A stretch of DNA of 5,933 nt from Flavipsychrobacter stenotrophus. GTDB lineage: Bacteria > Bacteroidota > Bacteroidia > Chitinophagales > Chitinophagaceae. The DNA lies in the NCBI GenBank assembly GCA_947371715.1, contig CANBQQ010000215.1:1-5933 (forward strand), in the 5' to 3' direction. Shown here in pieces: positions 1 through 4,184 of the stretch. Made by a program: the position numbers and the translations under genes. The notes below the pieces were generated by a model, which was not told where the DNA came from, did no database searches, and saw only the letters and a list, made by a program, of their open reading frames with translations. Numbering within the stretch: the stretch's first letter is position 1; the number at the start of each line of letters is the position of its first letter.

Positions 1-394
1 CTTTTTGTGTCATCTTACCAAAAAACGGATGGATCTCTTCCTTTATGCCCGCTTCACCCTTTGCGTACAATTCATTTACAGCTGCTATCAGCCGCCCTTT
101 CTCTTGTTCAAAGTCCCTTGTATCGGTTATCGTTAACTCGGGTGCGGTAGGTGAGTTCCTCCTGAATTCCCCCGCTCCCAGTACTTTGTTTTTCAACAGC
201 CTGCCCAGCACATTAATAGGAAACGGAACCCTACGTGGCTTCACAGCTCCGGTGGTCATCTTAAGGCCTTCACAACAATGTGAGAGCATTTGGGTCGCGT
301 TCATTTTCCCCCAAACTGCCGGGCTGGATGGAGCTATCTTTTCTATTCGCCTTAACAGCTCGTTCTTATCCTGATCGTTGAATATGCTGCTCAT
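1..394 (-). CDS. DUF1569 family protein, C-terminus cut by window edge
   Basis: Reading the complement from ATG at 394-392 gives 131 open codons to the left edge with no stop, so the gene is 3'-truncated by the window. The product looks like the DUF1569 family, small cytoplasmic proteins related in fold to the DinB/YfiT four-helix bundle. Seen: an N-terminal helix, then WGKMNATQMLSHCCEGLKM at residues 28-46, with His39 in the position of a DinB-like metal-ligand histidine, and the typical late motif HPFFGKM at 122-128. Full-length members are about 150 residues, so roughly 20 C-terminal residues, including the expected further histidines, lie outside. An AAAGG sits about 8 bases before the ATG, a good ribosome binding site. 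The gene follows the isomerase-like gene by 60 bases on the same strand, so cotranscription is likely. Biochemical role is unknown; the DinB relation suggests thiol- or metal-dependent chemistry, which is inference. The plus-strand open frame over the same bases has no family resemblance and is a shadow. Confidence 0.85.
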   Translation of the reverse strand, partial: MSSIFNDQDKNELLRRIEKIAPSSPAVWGKMNATQMLSHCCEGLKMTTGAVKPRRVPFPINVLGRLLKNKVLGAGEFRRNSPTAPELTITDTRDFEQEKGRLIAAVNELYAKGEAGIKEEIHPFFGKMTQK

Positions 395-454
395 AAAAAA
401 ACCTTTCACTAAAAGTAATCATTTAGCGAATGTATAGGTAACAGGCAGTTTTCA

Positions 455-727
455 TCAGATCTCGCTATCCTTGATCAGGGACAATATCTCCAGCGACTTT
501 TTAAATTGATAGAGCGGCAAGGTGGTCATCAATTCATTGACTTTGTCAAGGTCCACATTTTTAAAAATGAGTACAGCACCATTTTTTGTTTGCCGTAAAA
601 ATAGCTGGTCCAGATAGCCGGCCTCTTTCCATTCTTTTACCACTCTACGCTCATGCTGCAGCACTTCAGGAAAGTTAGCCGGTAGATTTTCTATGTCGAT
701 CGTCAGGATCACTAGTATTCTGTTCAT
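455..727 (-). CDS. Muconolactone isomerase-like / YciI-like small protein
   Basis: A 90-residue cytoplasmic protein without signal peptide or membrane segment. Its pattern fits the muconolactone delta-isomerase-like branch of the dimeric alpha/beta-barrel (ferredoxin-like) superfamily: a first strand (ILVILTIDI, residues 4-12), a helix with charged residues (21-36), a second hairpin with NGAVLIFKNVD at 49-59, a second helix (60-70), and LPLYQFKKSLEILSLI at 70-85, which matches the family's conserved 'nPlfp...e..pL' ending. Family length is about 90 residues, so the gene looks complete. Such proteins either isomerise lactones or, in many bacterial relatives, have no known substrate; a catabolic role cannot be claimed because no other beta-ketoadipate genes are here. 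An upstream in-frame stop at 742-740 rules out a longer version, and no clear Shine-Dalgarno sequence is visible. The gene faces away from the HxlR regulator and is a likely target of it. Confidence 0.75.
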   Translation of the reverse strand: MNRILVILTIDIENLPANFPEVLQHERRVVKEWKEAGYLDQLFLRQTKNGAVLIFKNVDLDKVNELMTTLPLYQFKKSLEILSLIKDSEI

Positions 728-747
728 ACTTTGTATGTTCTATTGGT

Positions 748-755
748 AAAAACTA
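748..755 (-). promoter_or_regulatory. Possible -7 element of the minus-strand operon
   Basis: Read on the minus strand, TAGTTTTT matches the Bacteroidetes -7 consensus TAnnTTTG at seven of eight positions. It lies about 20 bases before the ATG of the isomerase-like gene. No convincing -33 TTG was identified, so this is a weak suggestion only. Confidence 0.25.
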
Positions 756-815
756 ATCGTTATTGCCTATGGACCTTCTATGGTCATCATTAAGCTTGTT
801 CATCCTCATGCCTTA

Positions 816-825
816 TATACCCATA
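816..825 (+). promoter_or_regulatory. Isolated half-site TATACNCATA
   Basis: TATACCCATA has the same pattern as both arms of the palindrome at 904-924 (TATACGCATA, and TATACACATA on the other strand). The sequence directly downstream does not supply a second arm. It may be an auxiliary site for the HxlR regulator nearer the divergent minus-strand operon. That is inference from repeated sequence and location. Confidence 0.4.
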
Positions 826-880
826 GCAAAAGAAAAACACGTACTATCTTGATTTTCGGATCAATAGTCGCCGAAATTAT

Positions 881-888
881 TAGATTTG
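881..888 (+). promoter_or_regulatory. -7 promoter element of the HxlR gene
   Basis: TAGATTTG matches TAnnTTTG perfectly, 54 bases before the HxlR start. The -33 region at 855-865 has no TTG but lies inside overlapping inverted repeats (849-876). Transcription would be expected to begin near 893-897, placing the palindrome at 904-924 in the early transcribed region. Confidence 0.55.
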
Positions 889-903
889 CCTGTATTAAGG
901 TGA

Positions 904-924
904 TATACGCATATTATGTGTATA
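904..924 (+). promoter_or_regulatory. Near-perfect 21-bp palindrome, candidate HxlR operator
   Basis: Arms TATACGCATA (904-913) and TATGTGTATA (915-924) flank one central T. Nine of ten base pairs are complementary; the only mismatch is G909 against T919. Dimeric winged-helix regulators of the HxlR family bind inverted repeats, often in their own promoter region. The site ends 18 bases before the HxlR start codon and lies just after the predicted transcription start, a position suited to autorepression. The same half-site recurs at 816-825. Binding by this regulator is inferred. Confidence 0.6.
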
Positions 925-942
925 GGCTAAAATTATAGACCA

Positions 943-1332
943 ATGGAAAGTAAGACAGTTAGAAAGAACAAAGACTTTGTGCCGGGCAACTGCCCTGTGG
1001 CATATACAATGAATATCATTGGTGGAAAATGGAAGCCAAGCATCATACATATGATCAGAACCGACAGGAATCGGTATAGTCTTTTACTAAAGAATATTAC
1101 AGAGATCAGTAAGCAGACTTTGACCAATCAGCTTAGGGAAATGGAGATGGACGGCATATTGGAACGGATCATTTACCCCGAAATACCACCAAGAGTGGAA
1201 TATAAGATTACGCCATACGGCAGTACTTTATTGCCCATAATAGACAGTATGTATCAATGGGCAAAAACGAACATGCCCAATAAACCGGTTACCAGCAGTG
1301 AATATTGTAGTGTGGTCGACAACACTATTTAA
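943..1332 (+). CDS. HxlR family winged-helix transcriptional regulator
   Basis: This 129-residue protein has the full HxlR-type helix-turn-helix domain. Visible signatures are the NCPVAY motif with Cys17, GGKWKPSIIHMI at 26-37 (the family's GGKW.p.IL..L), a recognition-helix region ISKQTLTNQLREMEMDGIL (about 55-73), a wing with RVEYKITPYG, and the C-terminal dimerisation helix LLPIIDSMYQWAK. HxlR proteins are DNA-binding dimers; members such as YodB and HypR of Bacillus sense quinones, aldehydes or disulfide stress through an N-terminal cysteine at the place of Cys17. A second cysteine, Cys122, lies in the tail. Length is normal. The gene is divergent from the isomerase-like/DUF1569 pair, a layout typical for a local regulator, and a palindrome sits directly upstream. 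No strong Shine-Dalgarno is present. The family assignment is firm; the inducing signal is unknown. Confidence 0.93.
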   Translation: MESKTVRKNKDFVPGNCPVAYTMNIIGGKWKPSIIHMIRTDRNRYSLLLKNITEISKQTLTNQLREMEMDGILERIIYPEIPPRVEYKITPYGSTLLPIIDSMYQWAKTNMPNKPVTSSEYCSVVDNTI

Positions 1333-1335
1333 TGC

Positions 1336-1365
1336 TGACGCAAGAAATTGACATCTCTTGCGTCA
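1336..1365 (+). terminator. Stem-loop after the HxlR gene, probable terminator
   Basis: TGACGCAAGA (1336-1345) and TCTTGCGTCA (1356-1365) form a perfect 10-bp stem with a 10-base loop, beginning 3 bases after the HxlR stop codon. The following bases (AACATTT) are only weakly T-rich, so it may be an imperfect intrinsic terminator or an RNA-stabilising 3' hairpin. Confidence 0.6.
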
Positions 1366-1448
1366 AACATTTGGATGACACTTTTAGGCCAACCAGTCGG
1401 ACCTGTATTCAGGCACTAGCTATATCAGGGGTACCAGCGTAGGAAATA

Positions 1449-1456
1449 TACCTTTG
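1449..1456 (+). promoter_or_regulatory. -7 promoter element of the TonB-C-like gene
   Basis: TACCTTTG is a perfect match to TAnnTTTG, 47 bases before the ATG at 1504. No TTG was found at the usual -33 distance. The rest of 1366-1503 shows no open frame or RNA gene that I can recognise. Confidence 0.45.
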
Positions 1457-1503
1457 AAGTTGAAAGGCAAGTAATTATTATCCACAAACAATACATTTAC
1501 ACT

Positions 1504-1944
1504 ATGAAATACCTGCTCACTACGCTACTTCTCTATGCATTTACCGCAAATGCTCAGGTGCCTTTTACTAAGAAATATAAAGACTGCGACATTACCGACA
1601 CCTGCTTATATTGTGGCGATACGCGGGCAACATACACTAAAAATATTGCCGGCAAATTCCAGCGTAGCCTTGATCATAGTTCGGTGAAGTGGATGAGCAC
1701 AAGTGGGCGTCTCTATTTTGAGATCGCAGTAGATTCTACCGGACATTCATGTGTGCTCAGCATCAAAGATGAGGTGCATATGAATGACCTCACAGAGAAT
1801 ATCAGAAGGTGCATCAATAACCTCTGGGACTGGACACCCGCAAAGCTGGGAGGCAGAGCGATCAACTCAACTGTAATTCTGGAGCTATATTTTATTGGCG
1901 ATGCAGCAAGTGTAAAATTCATAAAGCCGGAAGATGCGCATTAG
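1504..1944 (+). CDS. Small secreted protein with TonB C-terminal-like domain
   Basis: A 146-residue protein beginning with a clear Sec signal peptide (residues 1-17 or 18, cleavage after the ANA motif). The mature protein has a short cysteine-containing stretch (Cys28, Cys34, Cys37), then a region at about 68-131 that resembles the TonB C-terminal domain: a first strand GRLYFEIAVDSTG, a helix with ENIRRCINNLWDW, then TPAKLGGRAINSTV and a last strand ending LELYF. That order (fVvd.tG, W.Pa..gGr.in, l.i.F) is the usual pattern of Bacteroidetes energy-transducer-like proteins. Unlike true TonB it lacks an N-terminal membrane anchor followed by a proline-rich spacer, and no ExbB/ExbD or TonB-dependent receptor is adjacent, so energy transduction is unlikely. 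It probably works in the periplasm or at the surface; partner unknown. Cys83 and Cys103 lie inside the domain and could form a disulfide. It is preceded by its own -7 element. Confidence 0.75.
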   Translation: MKYLLTTLLLYAFTANAQVPFTKKYKDCDITDTCLYCGDTRATYTKNIAGKFQRSLDHSSVKWMSTSGRLYFEIAVDSTGHSCVLSIKDEVHMNDLTENIRRCINNLWDWTPAKLGGRAINSTVILELYFIGDAASVKFIKPEDAH

Positions 1945-2000
1945 CAGATAGTTTTTGTGTGTTTGCAGGTGAAAGCTAGCATTAGACAAATACAGTTCAG

Positions 2001-2032
2001 TTTTGAAACCGACGATCTGCTTACTAACTTTG
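2001..2032 (+). promoter_or_regulatory. Bacteroidetes sigma-A promoter of the DUF2200 gene
   Basis: A -33 TTTTG (2001-2005) and a perfect -7 TAACTTTG (2025-2032) are separated by 19 bp, the textbook arrangement TTG-N19-TAnnTTTG. Transcription would begin near 2037-2041, about 10-14 bases before the ATG at 2051. The promoter overlaps the in-frame TTG at 2003, which therefore cannot be the start codon. Confidence 0.75.
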
Positions 2033-2050
2033 GAGAATAATAACTCCCCT

Positions 2051-2401
2051 ATGGTCAACACTAAGATCTTTAAATCCTCTTTTGCCGTCGTCTACGACTT
2101 ATATATAAAAAAGGTAGAAAGAAAAGGACATACAAAGGCTGAAGTAGATACTGTCATCTATTGGCTGACGGGCTACAATGAACAAACGCTGCAAGAACAA
2201 ATAGACTTGAAGAGCGATTTTGAGACCTTCTTTGCGCAGGCGCCACAGATGAATCCGAATGTCACAAAAATTACCGGCAAGATTTGTGGCTACCGCATAG
2301 AAGACATAGAAGACGAACTGATGCGGAAGATCAGGTACATGGACAAACTGGTGGATGAGGTAGCCAATGGAAGGGCTATGGAGAAGATATTGAGAAAGTA
2401 G
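2051..2401 (+). CDS. DUF2200 family protein
   Basis: A 116-residue cytoplasmic protein that matches the DUF2200 family along its whole length: the N-terminal NTKIFKSSFAVVYDLYIKK (3-21), GHTKAEVDTVIYWLTGY (26-42), the acidic/aromatic DFETFFAQAP (56-65), NPNVTKITGKICGYR (68-82), and the C-terminal IRYMDKLVDEVANGRAMEKIL (94-114). These blocks are characteristic, and the length equals the family's usual length. The function of DUF2200 proteins is not established; no catalytic residues can be named. The start is set at ATG 2051: family members begin at this point, and the in-frame TTG at 2003 would add 16 unrelated residues and lies in the -33 element of the promoter. A GGAG at 2032-2035 is too far from the ATG to be a typical ribosome binding site. 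It appears to be a single-gene unit. Confidence 0.9.
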   Translation: MVNTKIFKSSFAVVYDLYIKKVERKGHTKAEVDTVIYWLTGYNEQTLQEQIDLKSDFETFFAQAPQMNPNVTKITGKICGYRIEDIEDELMRKIRYMDKLVDEVANGRAMEKILRK

Positions 2402-2459
2402 TTGTCCCTTTTGGACACCACCAAAGTTTCAAGAATGCAACACACTAATTAGCAAAAGC

Positions 2460-2487
2460 AAATAGTTTAGTTAAAAACAAACTATTT
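2460..2487 (+). terminator. A/T-rich stem-loop between DUF2200 and T9SS genes
   Basis: AAATAGTTT (2460-2468) and AAACTATTT (2479-2487) form a perfect 9-bp inverted repeat with a 10-base A-rich loop, 59 bases after the DUF2200 stop. It has only two G-C pairs, so it is a weak terminator candidate and could instead be a protein-binding palindrome for the gene at 2544. A smaller 5-bp hairpin (TGTCC/GGACA, 2403-2417) lies directly after the DUF2200 stop. Confidence 0.35.
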
Positions 2488-2543
2488 AGGACTATTTATA
2501 TGTCTTAAATGCAGATACTCCATTGAAAGTAATCTATAACTGA

Positions 2544-3515
2544 ATGAAACAAATCTACTTTATACTAATTGCTGCCATTCTGTTTTCTTCATTGAGCGTG
2601 AGTGCTCAAAATCTGGTACCCAACGGCGACCTGGAAACGATAAAAGGTTGTTCAGGTGCATCAAGCGGAGGTTACCCGGATATTTTGGATTCAGCTGCCA
2701 GTTGGATACGGCCTACATTTGGTAGCGCCGACTATTTAAACGGGTGTACACTTTCGGTTCCGGCAAGTATGATAGGTCATCAAACTGCACATAGCGGTGT
2801 TGGCTATGCAGGGATCTACATTTGGATAGACGCAGCAAGTACTATACCCAACTATAGAGAGTACATGGAAGTACCACTGACCACTACGCTGGTAGCAGGG
2901 AGACAGTACCATTTCCAGATGTATGTAAGCCTTGCGGAATCCTACTATTCTTATACCACAAGTTCGCTTGGCGCCTACTTCTCAGACACGCTTATCTACG
3001 ATTTCTCTACGCAAAACAACCTGCCGTTCACACCACAGATAACCAATACAACAGGCCCTATAACTGACACTACCAATTGGGTGCTGGTACAGGGCGATTT
3101 TGTAGCAGCAGGAGGAGAGCAATACCTGTTGATAGGCAACTTCAAAAGCTATGCTAATTCCGACTCAGTACTTTTGCGCACCGGTAGCCCCTATCAATCC
3201 ACCTATATTTTTGTAGATGACGTATCCCTAACTACAAATACAACCGGTATAGACAACTCAGTAACAGGGATGGACAAAATACAACTTTACCCTAATCCGT
3301 CTAACGGCCTGTTCTCATTCGATCTTCAATCTCCCCTTACAGATGCCGAGATCCGCATCACCGACCTTACCGGCAGAACAGTACATTCCCAAAAGCTTTC
3401 AGGTAGCGGCAATCGATCTATAGACATCTCCTTTCTGGAGAACGGATTGTACCTCTACCAGGTAGCAGCACAAGGCCATCTGCTCACCCAGGGTAAGTGC
3501 ACGATCACCAAGTAA
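2544..3515 (+). CDS. Secreted protein with type IX sorting domain
   Basis: A 323-residue exported protein. Residues 1-21 are a signal peptide with cleavage after VSA or SAQ. Residues 23-229 form a beta-rich, probably jelly-roll region that starts NLVPNGDLE and ends TYIFVDDVSL; this start and end, with HQTAHSGVGYAGIY (79-92) and VPLTTTLVAGRQYHFQMYVSL (110-130) between, are the hallmarks of the carbohydrate-binding-like N-terminal region found in many Bacteroidetes surface proteins. Cys36 and Cys68 may pair. After a short linker comes the T9SS type A sorting domain (about 246-323), with YPNPSNGLFSFDL, IRITDLTGRTV, LENGLYLYQV and the terminal GKCTITK. The protein should cross the outer membrane by the por/gld secretion pathway and be released or attached at the surface, with the sorting domain removed. 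Ligand unknown; no enzyme domain is present. No perfect -7 octamer was seen in its leader. Single gene; neighbours give no functional clue. Confidence 0.88.
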   Translation: MKQIYFILIAAILFSSLSVSAQNLVPNGDLETIKGCSGASSGGYPDILDSAASWIRPTFGSADYLNGCTLSVPASMIGHQTAHSGVGYAGIYIWIDAASTIPNYREYMEVPLTTTLVAGRQYHFQMYVSLAESYYSYTTSSLGAYFSDTLIYDFSTQNNLPFTPQITNTTGPITDTTNWVLVQGDFVAAGGEQYLLIGNFKSYANSDSVLLRTGSPYQSTYIFVDDVSLTTNTTGIDNSVTGMDKIQLYPNPSNGLFSFDLQSPLTDAEIRITDLTGRTVHSQKLSGSGNRSIDISFLENGLYLYQVAAQGHLLTQGKCTITK

Positions 3516-3566
3516 ATTAATTCAAGATCACTTACCTGCTCTCCTTAGCGTTTACCGACATGCTCG

Positions 3567-3598
3567 TTTGGTGATCAACATTTTAGTAGATAGATTTG
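3567..3598 (+). promoter_or_regulatory. Bacteroidetes sigma-A promoter of the DUF2141 gene
   Basis: A -33 TTTG (3567-3570) is followed after 20 bp by a perfect -7 TAGATTTG (3591-3598). The predicted transcription start is near 3603-3607, leaving a leader of about 16-20 bases before the ATG at 3623. Confidence 0.7.
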
Positions 3599-3622
3599 TA
3601 TGGTCTTGTACGCCTTTGACTC

Positions 3623-4075
3623 ATGCAGATCTATCGAATAAATAAATCGTTGTTGCTTCTTAGCTTGTGCCTGTTCGCCGGCAATGCGATAGCTCAGAAT
3701 AAAGACACCGGCACACTGAGGGTATTTGCCGGTAACTTTAATAACAACATTGGTAAGGCAATGGTACAATTGTATAGGATCGATGACAAAGTACCCGACA
3801 ATCCTTTTGTAAGAGTAAGCAGTGTAATACAAAACAAGTCCGCCGTTATAGATATTCATGGGTTACCCTATGGCGACTATGCTGCATTATTGGTACACGA
3901 CGAAAACAGCAACAATAAGATAGACCACTCCTACGGGCTACCGGCAGAACAACTCGGCTATACCAACAACTGGGAACTGGGCCTTTTTACAGGAATGCCT
4001 TCATTTACCAAGCTCAAATTCCATTTCGCCCCGTCACAAACAACTCAAAAGATCCTGATCACCTATAAGGACTAA
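3623..4075 (+). CDS. DUF2141 family secreted protein
   Basis: A 150-residue protein with a signal peptide (residues 1-24, hydrophobic core LLLLSLCLF, cleavage near NAIAQ) and one DUF2141 domain. Family landmarks are the first strand TGTLRVFAGNFNN (29-41), GKAMVQLY (44-51), the strand-turn IDIHGLPYGDYAALLVHDENSNNKID (76-101, listed here as one region with the family's 'lp.GdYA....HDeN.N.klD' pattern), GYTNN at 112-116 and MPSF at 125-128, then a final strand region to the C-terminus. The acidic D93-D101 loop (Asp-Glu-Asn-Ser-Asn-Asn-Lys-Ile-Asp) resembles a calcium-binding loop, but binding is inferred. The protein probably sits in the periplasm or outer envelope; function of the family is unknown. 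Length is normal. It is transcribed from its own promoter and no partner gene is apparent. Confidence 0.88.
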   Translation: MQIYRINKSLLLLSLCLFAGNAIAQNKDTGTLRVFAGNFNNNIGKAMVQLYRIDDKVPDNPFVRVSSVIQNKSAVIDIHGLPYGDYAALLVHDENSNNKIDHSYGLPAEQLGYTNNWELGLFTGMPSFTKLKFHFAPSQTTQKILITYKD

Positions 4076-4123
4076 TAAGGGTGCAACAAACAATATTCCC
4101 ATGTCGCGTAGCGCCTGTTAAAC

Positions 4124-4135
4124 TGATTATCGTCA
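4124..4135 (+). promoter_or_regulatory. Possible FNR/CRP-type site upstream of hemN
   Basis: TGATTATCGTCA carries the TGA-N6-TCA core shared by CRP/FNR-family sites and matches the FNR consensus TTGAT-N4-ATCAA at 7 of 10 defined positions. Its centre is about 42 bases before the predicted hemN transcription start, the usual place for class II activation. The match is partial and the core is short, so chance occurrence is possible. Confidence 0.3.
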
Positions 4136-4158
4136 TGTTTTTTGCAGCAGGCCAAAAG

Positions 4159-4166
4159 TAATTTTG
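4159..4166 (+). promoter_or_regulatory. -7 promoter element of hemN
   Basis: TAATTTTG matches TAnnTTTG perfectly and ends 18 bases before the hemN ATG. The nearest upstream TTG (4142-4144) is only 14 bp away, shorter than the usual 17-23 bp, so the -33 element is poor, as expected for an activator-dependent promoter. The element overlaps the in-frame TTG at 4164 and so argues against that codon as a start. Confidence 0.5.
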
Positions 4167-4184
4167 CTGGTCAATATTAAGTCT

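Noticed and set aside
45..374. Plus-strand open frame of 109 codons
   Set aside because: It lies antisense over the DUF1569 gene, which has family motifs and a ribosome binding site. The plus-strand translation has no recognisable domain and a serine/phenylalanine-rich composition typical of shadow frames.
849..864. TTGAT-N6-ATCAA as an FNR box
   Set aside because: The half-sites are right but the spacer is 6 bases, while FNR sites need 4. It is kept only as an unexplained palindrome.
933..1127. Minus-strand 64-codon frame with hydrophobic translation
   Set aside because: It is antisense to the HxlR helix-turn-helix domain, which is strongly conserved. The apparent membrane character follows from the complement of Lys/Asn/Ile-rich codons.
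1504..1944. TonB energy transducer
   Set aside because: The domain pattern is similar, but there is a cleavable signal peptide, no anchor plus proline-rich spacer and no ExbB/ExbD nearby, so the name tonB is not used.
3503..3576. Perfect 9-bp inverted repeat GATCACCAA / TTGGTGATC
   Set aside because: The arms are 56 bases apart, one is inside the end of the T9SS coding region and the other overlaps the -33 element of the next promoter. One such pair is expected by chance in a window of this size, and no T-run follows.
3575..3859. Minus-strand 94-codon frame over the DUF2141 promoter and N-terminus
   Set aside because: The plus strand has a promoter, signal peptide and family domain; the minus frame has no recognisable features.
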